Assembly (NCBI RefSeq): GCF_009176645.1 | Contig: NZ_AP019007.1 | Span: forward strand, 1,674,001 to 1,738,000 | Direction: 5' to 3' | DNA: 64,000 bases | From: Enterobacter oligotrophicus | Lineage (GTDB): Bacteria > Pseudomonadota > Gammaproteobacteria > Enterobacterales > Enterobacteriaceae | Notes under the pieces: model-generated | What the model saw: the letters and a program-made list of their open reading frames with translations, nothing else | Databases searched by the model: none | Told to the model about the DNA's origin: nothing | Made by a program: the position numbers and the translations under genes | Part shown: one piece after another, positions 19,407 to 29,396 of the stretch | How positions within the stretch are numbered: the stretch's first letter is position 1 | Layout of the letters: each line of letters starts with the position of its first letter

Positions 19407-20144
19407 TTAAATTTTCCCGGCGGCTTCTCTCTCTGCGACTTCTTTGTCGAGCTGCGCAATATGCTGAGCCATCAGCTCACGGCAGTGTGCTGCCAGCTCG
19501 CGCACCTGATCTTTACCGTACTTACTGGTGTCCACCGGCGGCAGCATTTCGACAATAACCAGCCCGTTATTCAGACGGTTGAGATTAATCTTATTAGAAG
19601 TATTGGAAACACACACAGGAATAATTGGAACGCCTGCCGCAATTGCAGCATGAAACGCACCGGTTTTGAACGGCAGCAGGCCGCGACCACGGCTGCGCGT
19701 CCCTTCCGGGAACATCCAGATGGAGATTTTGCGTTTCTTAAAGTGATTCACCACTTCCGCAATGGTGCCGTGCGCTTTCGCGCGATTGTTACGGTCGATC
19801 AGCAGGTTACCGGTGAGCCAGTACAGTTGACCGAAAAACGGTATCCACAACAGGCTCTTTTTCCCTACGGTCACGGTCGGCGGCAGTACGATGTTTGAGG
19901 CCGTCACCATATCGTAGTTGTTCTGATGATTTGCGATATAAATGGCGTTCCCGAAATGCTCAGCTCCTTCAGGCAGGCGTTTTTCAACCTTCAGACCAAA
20001 CAGTGGCGCAAGACGACCAAACATATGCCCAAAGGTGGCAACATGCTTTGGATTACGCGGGCTGAACAGGCAATAGATGCAGCCGAAAACACAGACCAGA
20101 ATGCAGTAGATAACGGTAAGAATGAGACGAACAATGTATAGCAT
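19407..20144 (-). CDS. plsC: 1-acyl-sn-glycerol-3-phosphate acyltransferase PlsC
   Basis: A 245-residue inner-membrane acyltransferase that makes phosphatidic acid from lysophosphatidic acid and acyl-ACP, the second step of phospholipid synthesis. The N-terminus is hydrophobic (residues 1-25). The HX4D catalytic motif is His73 to Asp78 in NHQNNYD, and the substrate-binding block is FPEGTRSRG. It lies between parC and ftsP in the same direction, as in E. coli. Confidence 0.96.
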   Translation of the reverse strand: MLYIVRLILTVIYCILVCVFGCIYCLFSPRNPKHVATFGHMFGRLAPLFGLKVEKRLPEGAEHFGNAIYIANHQNNYDMVTASNIVLPPTVTVGKKSLLWIPFFGQLYWLTGNLLIDRNNRAKAHGTIAEVVNHFKKRKISIWMFPEGTRSRGRGLLPFKTGAFHAAIAAGVPIIPVCVSNTSNKINLNRLNNGLVIVEMLPPVDTSKYGKDQVRELAAHCRELMAQHIAQLDKEVAEREAAGKI

Positions 20145-20306
20145 AGCGACCTCTGAAGCCCCAACAGCGACAATTATACTTCACCTGTGGCCAGGTAAGG
20201 ACTTTATTACGAGCGCGTATTGTTAATCGCAACGCACGAATTAACAACGTTTTTACGGGAAATTTTCCTGAAATACCCCCTCCGGAACAGAGGGGGCTAA
20301 ATCTGG

Positions 20307-22565
20307 TTACGCTTCGCTGTCGTCCGCTTTTGGACGAACCGGAGAATCAACATCTATCCGGTCGATACGCTGCAGGCCACGCATCAGTGAACCGCGGCGA
20401 CCGCGCTCACCGACTACCTTCTGCAACTCTTCCGGACGAAGTTTGATTTTACGTTTGCCGACATGAATGGTCAGCGTGCTCTGCGGCGGCAGAAGGAAGA
20501 GGTGCGCCAGGCCATCTTCGCCTTTTGCTGCTTCCGCCGACGGAATGTTAATGATCTTGTTGCCTTTCCCTTTCGACAGCTCCGGCAGATCGCTGACCGG
20601 GAACATCAGCATACGTCCGGCAGCGGTGATCGCCAGCAGCATGTCGCTCTCGTTCTCAATCACCAGCGGCGTCATGACGTGCGCGTTATCCGGCAGGCTG
20701 ATCAGCGCCTTACCGGCACGGTTGCGCGACACGAGATCATTGAAAGTACAGATAAAGCCGTAACCAGCGTCAGAGGCCATCAGCAGTTTTTGGTCGTCGG
20801 CTTCCATCAGCATATGCTCAACGGTCGCACCCGGCGGCAGCGTCAGCTTGCCGGTGAGGGGCTCGCCCTGCCCACGCGCAGATGGCAGCGTGATTGGGTC
20901 GATGGCGTAGCTGCGGCCCGTGGAGTCGATAAACGCCACCGGCTGGTTACTCTTCCCTTTCACCGCCGCTTTGAAGCTGTCGCCGGATTTATAACTCAGC
21001 CCCGGCGCGTCGATATCGTGACCTTTGGCGCTACGCACCCAGCCGCTTTGCGACAGCACAATGGTCACCGGCTCGGACGGCTGCATGTCGTGCTCGTTCA
21101 TCGCCTTCGCTTCTTCGCGCTCGTGCAGCGGAGAACGACGGTCGTCGCCGAAGGCATCGGCATCGGCCTGCAGCTCTTTCTTCAGCAGGTTATTCATCTT
21201 GCGCTCGGAGGCGAGGATCGCCTGCAGCTGATCGCGCTCTTTTTCCAGCTCGTTCTGCTCACCGCGGATCTTCATCTCTTCCAGTTTGGCGAGATGGCGC
21301 AGCTTCAGTTCGAGGATCGCTTCGGCCTGGGTTTCGCTGATACCAAAGCGCGACATCAGCGCGGGCTTCGGCTCGTCCTCGGTACGAATGATCTCTATCA
21401 CTTCGTCAATATTGAGGAACGCCACCAGCAAACCTTCAAGGATATGCAGGCGCTTAAGCACTTTTTCCAGACGATGATTCAGACGGCGACGCACCGTATC
21501 GCGGCGGAACGTCAGCCATTCGGTGAGGATCTCCAGCAGGTTTTTCACCGCCGGGCGACCATCAAGGCCGATCATGTTCAGGTTGATGCGGTAACTTTTT
21601 TCCAGATCGGTGGTGGCAAACAGGTGGTTCATCACCTGCTCCATGTCCACGCGGTTAGAACGCGGCACAATCACCAGACGAGTCGGGTTCTCGTGATCGG
21701 ATTCGTCACGCAGGTCGTCCACCATCGGCAGCTTTTTATTGCGCATCTGGGAGGCGATCTGTTCCAGCACTTTCGCGCCAGAAACCTGGTGCGGCAGCGC
21801 GGTGATCACCACCGCACCATCTTCTTTTGTCCATACCGCGCGCATACGCACGGAGCCGCGACCGTTCTGGTAGATTTTGCGGATTTCCGCGCGCGAGGTG
21901 ATGATCTCTGCTTCGGTCGGGTAGTCCGGCCCCTGCACGATATCCAGCAGATCGTCCAGCGAGGTTTTCGGCTGTTCAATCAGGGTGATGGCGGCTTTCG
22001 CCACTTCACGCAGGTTATGCGGCGGAATGTCCGTCGCCATACCGACCGCAATACCGGTAGTACCGTTCAGCAGGATGTTCGGCAGACGCGCAGGCAGCAT
22101 CTTCGGCTCCTGCATCGTACCGTCGAAGTTTGGCACCCAGTCGACGGTGCCCTGCCCCAGCTCGCCCAGCAGCACTTCGGCATATTTAGACAAACGGGAT
22201 TCGGTATAACGCATCGCCGCGAAGGATTTCGGATCGTCCGGCGCACCCCAGTTCCCCTGCCCGTCCACCAGCGGATAGCGGTAAGAGAACGGCTGCGCCA
22301 TTAACACCATCGCTTCATAACAGGCGCTGTCACCGTGCGGATGGTATTTACCCAGTACGTCACCGACGGTACGGGCGGATTTTTTGAACTTGGCGGTGGC
22401 GTTCAGCCCCAGTTCGGACATCGCATAGACGATGCGGCGCTGAACGGGCTTCAGGCCATCCCCGATAAACGGCAACGCCCTGTCCATGATGACGTACATG
22501 GAGTAGTTCAGGTAGGCGTTTTCCGTGAATTCATGTAGCGCGAGGCGCTCTGCCATATCGCTCAT
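20307..22565 (-). CDS. parC: DNA topoisomerase IV subunit A ParC
   Basis: A 752-residue type II topoisomerase A subunit that decatenates daughter chromosomes with ParE. The active Tyr120 is in [10 protein letters not shown]. The quinolone-determining residues Ser80 and Glu84 ([10 protein letters not shown]) are the susceptible wild-type forms. The C-terminal beta-pinwheel has degenerate repeats ([22 protein letters not shown]). parE lies about 10 kb to the right in the same direction. A GC hairpin (CCCCCTC/GAGGGGG, 20276-20296) after the stop may be its terminator but has a weak T run. Confidence 0.97.
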   Translation of the reverse strand: MSDMAERLALHEFTENAYLNYSMYVIMDRALPFIGDGLKPVQRRIVYAMSELGLNATAKFKKSARTVGDVLGKYHPHGDSACYEAMVLMAQPFSYRYPLVDGQGNWGAPDDPKSFAAMRYTESRLSKYAEVLLGELGQGTVDWVPNFDGTMQEPKMLPARLPNILLNGTTGIAVGMATDIPPHNLREVAKAAITLIEQPKTSLDDLLDIVQGPDYPTEAEIITSRAEIRKIYQNGRGSVRMRAVWTKEDGAVVITALPHQVSGAKVLEQIASQMRNKKLPMVDDLRDESDHENPTRLVIVPRSNRVDMEQVMNHLFATTDLEKSYRINLNMIGLDGRPAVKNLLEILTEWLTFRRDTVRRRLNHRLEKVLKRLHILEGLLVAFLNIDEVIEIIRTEDEPKPALMSRFGISETQAEAILELKLRHLAKLEEMKIRGEQNELEKERDQLQAILASERKMNNLLKKELQADADAFGDDRRSPLHEREEAKAMNEHDMQPSEPVTIVLSQSGWVRSAKGHDIDAPGLSYKSGDSFKAAVKGKSNQPVAFIDSTGRSYAIDPITLPSARGQGEPLTGKLTLPPGATVEHMLMEADDQKLLMASDAGYGFICTFNDLVSRNRAGKALISLPDNAHVMTPLVIENESDMLLAITAAGRMLMFPVSDLPELSKGKGNKIINIPSAEAAKGEDGLAHLFLLPPQSTLTIHVGKRKIKLRPEELQKVVGERGRRGSLMRGLQRIDRIDVDSPVRPKADDSEA

Positions 22566-22647
22566 TACGTGTGATTCCTCAACTCAGAAACCGATGGGTT
22601 TCAGGCAATATTGCCGCAGATACTACCTTATCTGACGAGTTGAGTCA

Positions 22648-22675
22648 CAAAGAAAAAGGGCCGGATGAGCGGCCC
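22648..22675 (-). terminator. Terminator after ygiW (bidirectional form)
   Basis: GGGCCG (22658-22663) pairs with CGGCCC (22670-22675), followed by a T run leftward (A tract 22652-22657). A short TTTT follows rightward as well. It separates ygiW from parC. Confidence 0.75.
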
Positions 22676-22684
22676 TTTTCTGCA

Positions 22685-23086
22685 TTATTTGTTCAGCCTG
22701 ATAACCTGCTTCACGTCGATTTCGAATTCGTTCCAGTCTTTGTCGACTTTCCCCTGCAGTTCCACTTTATCCTGCGGCGTCACGGTCACGCCGTTCCAGC
22801 GCTTGTGGTCAATCTCGACCACTACCGTGCCGGTTTCATCGCGGAAGGTGTAGCGGTCATCGGACAGGCGCTCGGTGATGTTCCCGCGCAGCTTCACCCA
22901 GGCATCGTCCTTCAGATCTTTCACTTTTGCCGCCGTCGTCAGGTTAGCGTTGTTATCGACAAAACCGCCCTGCTGGGTTTGCGTCTGGGTTGCGGTTGCA
23001 GACGGGCCGTTAAAACCACCCTGTGCAGCAAAGACCGGCGCGGTGGTCATCATCATGATGGCCGCAATAGCAGCGAATTTTTTCAT
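22685..23086 (-). CDS. ygiW: YgiW, periplasmic BOF-domain stress protein
   Basis: A 133-residue protein with a signal peptide (MKKFAAIAAI..., cleavage after VFA near residue 20), a Gln/Thr-rich linker and a bacterial OB-fold (BOF) domain (about 45-130). The Salmonella homologue VisP binds peptidoglycan and contributes to stress resistance; E. coli YgiW is induced by peroxide and cadmium. It is transcribed away from qseBC, and in E. coli the divergent region is QseB-controlled. The shorter start at 23086 is chosen because the signal peptide begins there. Confidence 0.92.
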   Translation of the reverse strand: MKKFAAIAAIMMMTTAPVFAAQGGFNGPSATATQTQTQQGGFVDNNANLTTAAKVKDLKDDAWVKLRGNITERLSDDRYTFRDETGTVVVEIDHKRWNGVTVTPQDKVELQGKVDKDWNEFEIDVKQVIRLNK

Positions 23087-23136
23087 ATTAATCTCTCCCT
23101 TTAATGTCGTTTCGCAGTCCATTAAACAGGGTAAAC

Positions 23137-23152
23137 CTTAACAACTTCTTAA
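23137..23152. promoter_or_regulatory. Candidate QseB (PreA) binding site, direct repeat
   Basis: CTTAA-CAACTT-CTTAA is an exact CTTAA-N6-CTTAA direct repeat, the pattern I recall for QseB/PreA in E. coli and Salmonella. It lies in the shared ygiW-qseB promoter gap, 73 bases before the qseB ATG. Autoregulation is inferred. Confidence 0.6.
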
Positions 23153-23225
23153 GGGGAAAATTTATTTATTTTTACTGTACAGCAGGCAGATGCAGAGGGT
23201 TTACTGACGGCATCAAGGAGGGAAT

Positions 23226-23885
23226 ATGCGCATTTTACTGGTTGAAGACGACAAGTTAATCGGCGATGGCATCAAAGCGGGCTTAAGCAAAATGGGGTTT
23301 AGCGTGGACTGGTTTACCGACGGGAAAACCGGCCAGACTGCACTGTACAGCGCCCCCTATGATGCCGTGGTGCTCGACCTGACGCTGCCGGAAATCGACG
23401 GGCTGGAGATCCTGCGCGCCTGGCGCGAAAGCGGACGCAGTGAGCCGGTACTGATCCTGACCGCGCGGGATGCGCTTAACCAGCGCGTCGAAGGGCTGCG
23501 TCTGGGCGCAGATGATTACCTGTGCAAGCCGTTCGCGCTGCTTGAAGTGGCTGCCCGCCTTGAAGCGCTGGTGCGCCGCAGCCACGGCCAGACGCGCAGC
23601 GAACTACGTCACGGCAACGTCACGCTCGATCCGACAAGTCTTGTCGCCATGCGGGATGGCGAAACGCTGGCGCTCAAACCGAAAGAGTTCGCCCTGCTGG
23701 AACTGCTGATGCGCAATGCAGGCCGCGTATTGCCGCGTAAACATATCGAAGAAAAACTTTATAACTGGGATGACGATGTCTCCAGTAACGCCGTGGAGGT
23801 TCACGTTCATCACCTGCGCCGCAAGCTCGGCAGCGGGTTTATCCGCACCGTCCACGGCATCGGCTATACCCTGGGTGACGCATGA
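23226..23885 (+). CDS. qseB: Response regulator QseB
   Basis: A 219-residue OmpR-family regulator. The receiver domain spans about 1-120 with acidic-pocket Asp residues in [10 protein letters not shown] and phospho-acceptor Asp51 in [11 protein letters not shown], followed by Thr and Lys switch residues (LTARDA, KPFALLE). A winged helix-turn-helix occupies about 125-217 ([12 protein letters not shown]). Its partner QseC overlaps it by 4 bases. In E. coli it controls flagellar and virulence genes and interacts with the PmrAB system. Confidence 0.95.
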   Translation: MRILLVEDDKLIGDGIKAGLSKMGFSVDWFTDGKTGQTALYSAPYDAVVLDLTLPEIDGLEILRAWRESGRSEPVLILTARDALNQRVEGLRLGADDYLCKPFALLEVAARLEALVRRSHGQTRSELRHGNVTLDPTSLVAMRDGETLALKPKEFALLELLMRNAGRVLPRKHIEEKLYNWDDDVSSNAVEVHVHHLRRKLGSGFIRTVHGIGYTLGDA

Positions 23886-25231
23886 AACTGACCCAACGCC
23901 TGAGCCTGAAGCTGCGTCTGACGCTTCTTTTCCTGTTGCTGTCGCTGGCGGCCTGGTTTGCCGCAAGCGTGGTGGCCTGGCAACAGACCACCCATAAGCT
24001 CGATAAACTGTTCGATACCCAACAAATGCTGTTCGCCAAACGGCTGCTGACGATGGAACTTAACGAGCTTCGCGCGCCAGAACGCATGCGCGAGGTGCCG
24101 AAAAAAGCCAGACACGGGCATCTGGACGACGACGCGCTGGCCTTCGCCATCTTCACGACTGACGGCAAAATGGTGCTTAACGACGGCGAGAACGGGCGCG
24201 ATATTCCGTACCACTATCGTCGGGATGGGTTCGATGACGGACGGCTTCAGGACGATAACGACGAATGGCGCTTTTTATGGCTGACGTCGCCAGACGGTAA
24301 ATACCGCGTGGTGGTCGGCCAGGAGTGGGAGTATCGGCAGGAGATGGCGCTGGACGTGGTCAGTTCCCAGCTGACGCCGTGGCTGGTGGCGCTGCCCGTG
24401 ATGCTGCTGTTGCTTATCGTCCTGTTAAGCCGCGAACTGAAGCCGTTGAAAAAGCTGGCGCAGACGCTGCGTTCACGCTCACCTGACGCCACCGATTCAC
24501 TGCCGACGCAAGGCGTGCCCACAGAGGTTCGTCCACTGCTCGACGCGCTGAATCATCTGTTTGCTCGCACCCAGGAGATGATGACTCGCGAGCGCCGCTT
24601 CACCTCCGATGCCGCCCACGAATTGCGCAGCCCGTTAGCCGCGCTGAAGGTGCAAACCGACGTGGCGCAGCTCTATCTGGACGATCCTGAGGCACAATCT
24701 AAAGCCCTGTCGCAGCTTCATGCGGGTATCGACCGCGCCTCACGTCTGGTGGATCAGCTCCTCACGCTGTCGCGCCTGGATTCGCTGGACAACCTGGACG
24801 ATGTCGAACCGGTGACGATGGCTGATTTACTGCAGTCTGCGGTGATGGATATTTATCATCCGGCACAACAGGCAGGTATCGACGTTCGGCTCAACGTCAA
24901 CGCACCGCAGGCCACGCGCAACGGGCAGCCACTGCTGCTGAGCCTGCTGGTGCGCAACCTGCTGGATAATGCCGTGCGTTACAGCCCGCGCGGCAGCGTG
25001 GTGGACGTTACGCTGGACGCGCGCAGCTTTACCGTGCGCGACAATGGCACCGGTATTTCACCGGACGCGCTGGCCCGGATCGGTGAGCGCTTTTATCGCC
25101 CGCCAGGGCAGGATGAAACGGGCAGCGGGCTGGGATTGTCGATTGTGAAGCGCATTGCTGCGCTTCACGGTATGCGTGTGTCGCTGGCGAATGCCGCAGA
25201 CGGTGGATTTGAGGTTAACGTCAACTGGTGA
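23882..25231 (+). CDS. qseC: Sensor histidine kinase QseC
   Basis: A 449-residue inner-membrane kinase. TM1 is at about 12-32, a periplasmic sensor domain follows to about 155, and TM2 is at about 160-182 ([14 protein letters not shown]). A HAMP-like linker leads to the H-box with phospho-acceptor His246 ([14 protein letters not shown]), the N-box ([14 protein letters not shown]) and G-boxes ([21 protein letters not shown]). In E. coli it responds to adrenergic hormones and autoinducer-3. Its ATG overlaps the qseB stop, so the pair is translationally coupled. Confidence 0.95.
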   Translation: MKLTQRLSLKLRLTLLFLLLSLAAWFAASVVAWQQTTHKLDKLFDTQQMLFAKRLLTMELNELRAPERMREVPKKARHGHLDDDALAFAIFTTDGKMVLNDGENGRDIPYHYRRDGFDDGRLQDDNDEWRFLWLTSPDGKYRVVVGQEWEYRQEMALDVVSSQLTPWLVALPVMLLLLIVLLSRELKPLKKLAQTLRSRSPDATDSLPTQGVPTEVRPLLDALNHLFARTQEMMTRERRFTSDAAHELRSPLAALKVQTDVAQLYLDDPEAQSKALSQLHAGIDRASRLVDQLLTLSRLDSLDNLDDVEPVTMADLLQSAVMDIYHPAQQAGIDVRLNVNAPQATRNGQPLLLSLLVRNLLDNAVRYSPRGSVVDVTLDARSFTVRDNGTGISPDALARIGERFYRPPGQDETGSGLGLSIVKRIAALHGMRVSLANAADGGFEVNVNW

Positions 25232-25336
25232 GGGATTATTGCTGCTCAGGCAAAAGACTTTGCACATTTTGCTCATTTTACCGTTACGCCCTCGCGCGTA
25301 GAATACCCGGCATACTCTCTTCTCCGAGGACAAATA

Positions 25337-25918
25337 ATGAGCAACATTCTGATTATCAACGGCGCGAAAGAATTTGCGCACTCTAAAGGCCAGCTGAATG
25401 ACACCCTGACCGAGGTCGCGGACGGTTTCCTGCGCGACGCCGGACATGATGTTAAGGTCGTGCGCGCGGACAGCGATTATGACGTAAAAGCCGAAGTGCA
25501 GAATTTCCTGTGGGCGGACGTGGTGATCTGGCAGATGCCGGGCTGGTGGATGGGCGCGCCGTGGACGGTAAAAAAATACATGGATGACGTGTTCACCGAA
25601 GGTCACGGCTCACTGTATGCCAGCGATGGCCGTACCCGTTCAGACGCGTCCAAAAAATACGGTTCCGGCGGCCTGATTCAGGGCAAAAAATATATGCTGT
25701 CCCTGACCTGGAATGCCCCGATGGAAGCCTTCACCGAGAAAGATCAGTTCTTCGAAGGCGTGGGCGTCGACGGCGCGTATCTGCCGTTCCACAAGGCGAA
25801 TCAGTTCCTGGGCATGGAGCCGCTGCCGACCTTTATCGTCAACGACGTGATTAAAATGCCGGATGTCCCGCGCTATATCGCAGAATATCGCAAGCATCTC
25901 GCAGAAATTTTTGCTTAA
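25337..25918 (+). CDS. mdaB: NADPH:quinone reductase MdaB (modulator of drug activity B)
   Basis: A 193-residue flavodoxin-fold FAD enzyme that reduces quinones by two electrons. Signatures are ILIINGAKEFAHSKG at the N-terminus, WQMPGWWMGAPWTVKKYMD and the SLTWNAPMEAF block. In E. coli it forms a pair with YgiN in a proposed quinol-quinone cycle. It is followed 30 bases later by ygiN in the same direction. Confidence 0.95.
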   Translation: MSNILIINGAKEFAHSKGQLNDTLTEVADGFLRDAGHDVKVVRADSDYDVKAEVQNFLWADVVIWQMPGWWMGAPWTVKKYMDDVFTEGHGSLYASDGRTRSDASKKYGSGGLIQGKKYMLSLTWNAPMEAFTEKDQFFEGVGVDGAYLPFHKANQFLGMEPLPTFIVNDVIKMPDVPRYIAEYRKHLAEIFA

Positions 25919-25948
25919 CTGGTAGCCTGGAATTAGAAGGAGTTAACC

Positions 25949-26263
25949 ATGCTTACCGTTATTGCTGAAATCCGTACTCGTCCAGGCCAACATCATCGCC
26001 AGGCGGTGCTGGATCAGTTCGCGAAGATTATCCCGACCGTACTGAAAGAAGAAGGCTGCCATGGCTATGCGCCGATGGTGGATGCTGCCACAGACGCGAG
26101 CTTCCAGGCGACCGCGCCAGACTCCATCATCATGGTTGAGCAGTGGGAAACCGTAGCGCATCTTGAGGCGCATCTGCAAACCGCACACATGAAAGCCTGG
26201 AGCGACGCGGTGAAGGGTGACGTTCTCGAAACCCATATCCGTATTCTGGAGCAGGGAGTTTAA
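25949..26263 (+). CDS. ygiN: Quinol monooxygenase YgiN
   Basis: A 104-residue ABM-fold monooxygenase. The E. coli protein oxidises menadiol back to menadione. Family features are IAEIRTRPGQHHRQAVLDQF and VEQWETVAHLEAHLQTAHMKAW. AGAAGGAG lies 8 bases before the ATG. It is co-directional with mdaB and followed by a palindrome and a REP-like terminator. In K-12 the next gene is parE, but here an accessory block intervenes. Confidence 0.94.
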   Translation: MLTVIAEIRTRPGQHHRQAVLDQFAKIIPTVLKEEGCHGYAPMVDAATDASFQATAPDSIIMVEQWETVAHLEAHLQTAHMKAWSDAVKGDVLETHIRILEQGV

Positions 26264-26279
26264 GTTTCCCCTCACCCCG

Positions 26280-26300
26280 CCCTCTCCCACTGGGAGAGGG
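26280..26300. repeat. Short GC palindrome after ygiN
   Basis: CCCTCTCCC and GGGAGAGGG around ACT, preceded by CCCCTCACCCCG. It belongs to the repeat family also at 6782, 12291, 32237 and 48797. Confidence 0.75.
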
Positions 26301-26314
26301 AGAACCCATCCAGA

Positions 26315-26347
26315 CCCGGTAAGCGTTAGCGCCGCCGGGCTTTTTTT
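26315..26347 (+). terminator. REP-like hairpin with T run after ygiN
   Basis: CCCGGTAAGCG...CGCCGCCGGGC (26315-26340) folds to an imperfect GC stem and is followed directly by seven T residues. It is a half-REP unit that probably ends the mdaB-ygiN transcript. Confidence 0.65.
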
Positions 26348-26406
26348 ATCACCTTAAAACCCAACTGCTATGCTTATTCTGACTTCATGATTAACAGGAG
26401 GATGGA

Positions 26407-26847
26407 ATGGGTCTTTTTAACTTTGTAAAAGAAGCAGGCGAAAAGCTGTGGGATAACCTGACCGACCACAAAGGTCAGGGCGACAAAATCACCGAGCACC
26501 TCAAAAAACTCAATATTCCCGGCTCAGATAAAGTTCAGGTTAACGTTACCGACGGCAAAGCCAGCGTGACGGGCGACGGGCTGACTCAGGAGCAGAAAGA
26601 GAAAATCCAGGTCGCCGTCGGGAACATCGCGGGCGTCAGCGAGGTTGAGAACAACATCACCGCGACCGACGCCAAAGATGAAGCCACTTACTATACGGTG
26701 AAATCAGGCGATACCCTGAGCGCCATCTCCAAAACCGTGTACGGCGATGCCAACCAGTACAACAAGATTTTTGAGGCTAACCGCCCGATGCTCTCCAGCC
26801 CGGACAAAATTTATCCCGGCCAGACGCTGCGTATTCCTAAGGCGTAA
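26407..26847 (+). CDS. BON-LysM protein similar to the potassium-binding protein Kbp (YgaU)
   Basis: A 146-residue protein with no signal peptide. It opens with [16 protein letters not shown], then a BON domain (about 35-85) and a LysM domain (about 95-143, [30 protein letters not shown]). This is the layout of E. coli Kbp (YgaU), a cytoplasmic potassium sensor, with roughly two thirds identity by eye. In E. coli the gene lies elsewhere on the chromosome, so this is either a second copy or a relocated one. AACAGGAGG precedes the ATG. It sits at the left edge of an accessory block and has its own terminator. Confidence 0.88.
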   Translation: MGLFNFVKEAGEKLWDNLTDHKGQGDKITEHLKKLNIPGSDKVQVNVTDGKASVTGDGLTQEQKEKIQVAVGNIAGVSEVENNITATDAKDEATYYTVKSGDTLSAISKTVYGDANQYNKIFEANRPMLSSPDKIYPGQTLRIPKA

Positions 26848-26852
26848 CCCGG

Positions 26853-26881
26853 CAGTCGGGGGTCGCCCCCCGACTGTTTTT
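26853..26881 (+). terminator. Strong terminator of the Kbp-like gene
   Basis: CAGTCGGGGG pairs with CCCCCGACTG around a 4-base loop (26853-26876), followed by five T residues. The T run overlaps the stop codon of the convergent GH88 gene (26880-26882), so the two genes are packed without a gap. Confidence 0.9.
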
Positions 26882-28067
26882 ACCAGTACAGTTTCCAGCT
26901 CTGCGTAAAACGCACCAGTGCCTCAACGTAGAAGTAATCGCCCCAGCTCGCACACTCATCCACGCCTTTATTGCTCGCCAGATGATACACCGAGTGCTTA
27001 AGCAGCCCGTTGCCCTTTTCGTCTTTGCCCATCAGATAGTGCTTTGTCAGCGAGGACATAATCCCTTTCGCCCATTCGAGGTAACGTTCGCGATCCGGAT
27101 CTGTGACCGGCAGATGTTTCACCAGCTCCAGCAGCCCACACACCGCAATCGCCGCCGAGGAAGAATCACGCAACGCATCGGTGCCCACCAGCGCCAGATC
27201 CCAGTGGCAGACGTTGTCTTCCGGCAGACGGTTGAGGAAGTAGTTCGCCAGCCGTTTTGACAGGGCAATCATTGTCTCATCGCCGGTATAGATATAGCTC
27301 AGCAGGAAGCCGTAAATCCCCCACGCCTGCCCGCGCGACCAGCAGGAGTCATCGGCATAACCTTGCTGCGTGTTGCCGTAGCGCGGCGCACCGGTTTCCA
27401 CATCCATATAGTAGGTGTGGAACGTCGAGGCATCTTCACGAATGAGATACGTCGCCGCCTGCATCACGTGCGCTTTTGCGGCGTCAGCAAAGCGCGGATC
27501 GCCCGTTTGTTCGGTCGCCCAGTAGAGCAGCGGCAGGTTCATGTTGCAGTCGATGATCATGCGTCCGGCCTGCTCCGGATCGGCCAGATCCCCCCACGCC
27601 TGAATGATCTTCGCCTTCTCATGGAAGCGTTCCAGTAAGGCTTCCGCCGCCAGCAACGAGAAGCCACGCGCCTCCCGGTTACCCGTCAGCCGCCAGGCCG
27701 CCACGCAGGAGAGTGTGTAGAGGAAGCCCAGATCGTGAGTGTTGGTGTCGTTGCGCCCGGCGATGCGCAGGCCAAACGAACGCACATGTTTTTCCGCCAT
27801 CGCGCGGAATTTCTCCTCGCCGCTCATCTCCCACGCCAGCCACAACTGACCGGTCCAGAAGCTGGTGGTCCACTCCACGTTGTCAGTCAGCGGATAAAAC
27901 CCCTCTTTGCAGGTTTCCGCCGGGAATTGCTCACCGAATTCCGTTAAATGACGGCTAATCAGGTCGAGGACATGGCTGCGCGCCGAGCTAAGTTCATCGC
28001 TAAATGCACGTGGATCAACAGGCTCAGAAATCGCGGGCAGGCGTTCCTCTTTGATACGACTTAACAT
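26880..28067 (-). CDS. GH88-family unsaturated glucuronyl hydrolase
   Basis: A 395-residue (alpha/alpha)6-barrel enzyme without signal peptide, so cytoplasmic. It removes the 4,5-unsaturated uronic acid that polysaccharide lyases leave at the non-reducing end of oligosaccharides. The two catalytic aspartates of the family are Asp112 (NTHDLGFLY) and Asp173 (MIIDCNMNLPLLYW). Their spacing of 61 residues equals that of Asp88 and Asp149 in the Bacillus enzyme. Further family pieces are GYADDSCWSRGQAWGIYGF and DSSSAAIAVCGLLEL. It is the last gene of a leftward operon with a permease and a DUF2264 protein. The parent polymer cannot be read from the sequence. Confidence 0.88.
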   Translation of the reverse strand: MLSRIKEERLPAISEPVDPRAFSDELSSARSHVLDLISRHLTEFGEQFPAETCKEGFYPLTDNVEWTTSFWTGQLWLAWEMSGEEKFRAMAEKHVRSFGLRIAGRNDTNTHDLGFLYTLSCVAAWRLTGNREARGFSLLAAEALLERFHEKAKIIQAWGDLADPEQAGRMIIDCNMNLPLLYWATEQTGDPRFADAAKAHVMQAATYLIREDASTFHTYYMDVETGAPRYGNTQQGYADDSCWSRGQAWGIYGFLLSYIYTGDETMIALSKRLANYFLNRLPEDNVCHWDLALVGTDALRDSSSAAIAVCGLLELVKHLPVTDPDRERYLEWAKGIMSSLTKHYLMGKDEKGNGLLKHSVYHLASNKGVDECASWGDYFYVEALVRFTQSWKLYW

Positions 28068-28094
28068 ATTTCGGTTCCTTCTTTGACGGCGTAA

Positions 28095-29363
28095 TTATCG
28101 GGTTGGATTGTGTTCTGCAATATTCATCGTTTGTGCGCCGCGCCATTTACTCTGGCAGGCGGATAACGTAAAGACAGAAATAAGGGTAAAGGTCAGCGCG
28201 GTAGCGCCCATGATGATATATGTCTGCTCAAAGCCGATGCGGTCATAGAGATATCCGGCCGGGGAAGAGACCACCACATTGCCGACATACAGCATCGCCT
28301 GATAGCCCAGCAAATACATCGTGGCGTTTACGCGTTTATCGAAATGCTCGGCGATATATTTAAAGACAGAGACCAGCAGCAGACAAATTTCCAGGCCGTA
28401 CAGCGGTTTAAGAATCGAGATTAATAGATGCGAATCGCACAGACCGGAAATAATCAGACGCGCACCCACCACCAGCCCGACAATTAACAGCCCGCGCTTG
28501 GCACCAATAAAGTTTACAAACAGCGGGATCACCATATACATGACGAACTCCATCCCCGACTGGACGGTTCCCAGATAACCAAACACCGCATTGCCCTGGT
28601 GGATATCATCGAAGAAGGTGACGAAATAACGCGAGAACTGCTGTTCAGCAATAAACATCATCCACGCCACACCCGCCACATACAGGCAGAACGCCCAGAA
28701 TTTACGGTTCCGCAGCAGGGCATACACATCTGACGGGGCGATTTTCTCTTTGGTTAACACCTCACCTGCATGAGCGGAGTTAGTGTTCACTTTCAGGCTC
28801 AGCAGGACAATCAGCATCACCACTGAGGCCACGCTGCCCATAATGAAGTTATATGCCGGAGAGAGATTAAACAGCAGCCCGGAGAAGGACGACGCCACCG
28901 CCCAGCCGAGCGATCCCCACATACGGATTTGACCAAACTCCATGCCGTTTAAGCGACTGAAACGATCGGAATAGGATTCGCATGCCGCCACGCCCGCATA
29001 CCAGGCAAAACTTAAATAGAGCGCACCGATAATAATCCCGAGCATGGTGTTGGACATCAGCAGAGGCTGGTAAACGTAAATAAAGAACGGTGCCATCAGA
29101 GCAGACATCGCCACTACAAAATAGAGCAGATATTTGCTCATGCCGATTTTATCGAGAATATAGCCGTAAATCGGTTTAAGAATAACGGAGAAGACGCCGT
29201 TAACCGCGAATACCGTGCCAATCACCGAACCGCTGAGATTCGCTTTCTGGCCGAGCCAGATGGCCAGCAAGCCAATACTGGCTGACCAGGTAAAGAAGTA
29301 GAGAAAAATAAAACTGCTGATTTTGTAATATTCGGTTTTGTTCGTTGTAGATGTGTTTTTCAT
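28095..29363 (-). CDS. LacY-type (oligosaccharide:H+ symporter) MFS permease
   Basis: A 422-residue, 12-span permease of the oligosaccharide:H+ symporter family that includes LacY, RafB and CscB. Features are the N-terminal FIFLYFFTWSASIGLLAIWL, the loop GYILDKIGMSKYLLYF, EFGQIRMWGSLGWAVAS (LacY has EFGRARMFG here) and the C-terminal TFTLISVFTLS also found in LacY. Given its neighbours it most likely imports an oligosaccharide with an unsaturated uronic-acid end. It lies 27 bases before GH88 and 33 bases after the DUF2264 gene. The substrate is inferred. Confidence 0.88.
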   Translation of the reverse strand: MKNTSTTNKTEYYKISSFIFLYFFTWSASIGLLAIWLGQKANLSGSVIGTVFAVNGVFSVILKPIYGYILDKIGMSKYLLYFVVAMSALMAPFFIYVYQPLLMSNTMLGIIIGALYLSFAWYAGVAACESYSDRFSRLNGMEFGQIRMWGSLGWAVASSFSGLLFNLSPAYNFIMGSVASVVMLIVLLSLKVNTNSAHAGEVLTKEKIAPSDVYALLRNRKFWAFCLYVAGVAWMMFIAEQQFSRYFVTFFDDIHQGNAVFGYLGTVQSGMEFVMYMVIPLFVNFIGAKRGLLIVGLVVGARLIISGLCDSHLLISILKPLYGLEICLLLVSVFKYIAEHFDKRVNATMYLLGYQAMLYVGNVVVSSPAGYLYDRIGFEQTYIIMGATALTFTLISVFTLSACQSKWRGAQTMNIAEHNPTR

Positions 29364-29396
29364 ACCATCCTCGCCGACGTGTAGGGGCCAGAGTTT

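Noticed and set aside
20463..22304. A 613-codon open frame on the plus strand opposite parC
   Set aside because: It lies wholly inside the reverse complement of a confident essential gene, reads as His/Arg/Gln-rich low-complexity protein, and has no start signal; it is a mirror of GC-rich codon use.
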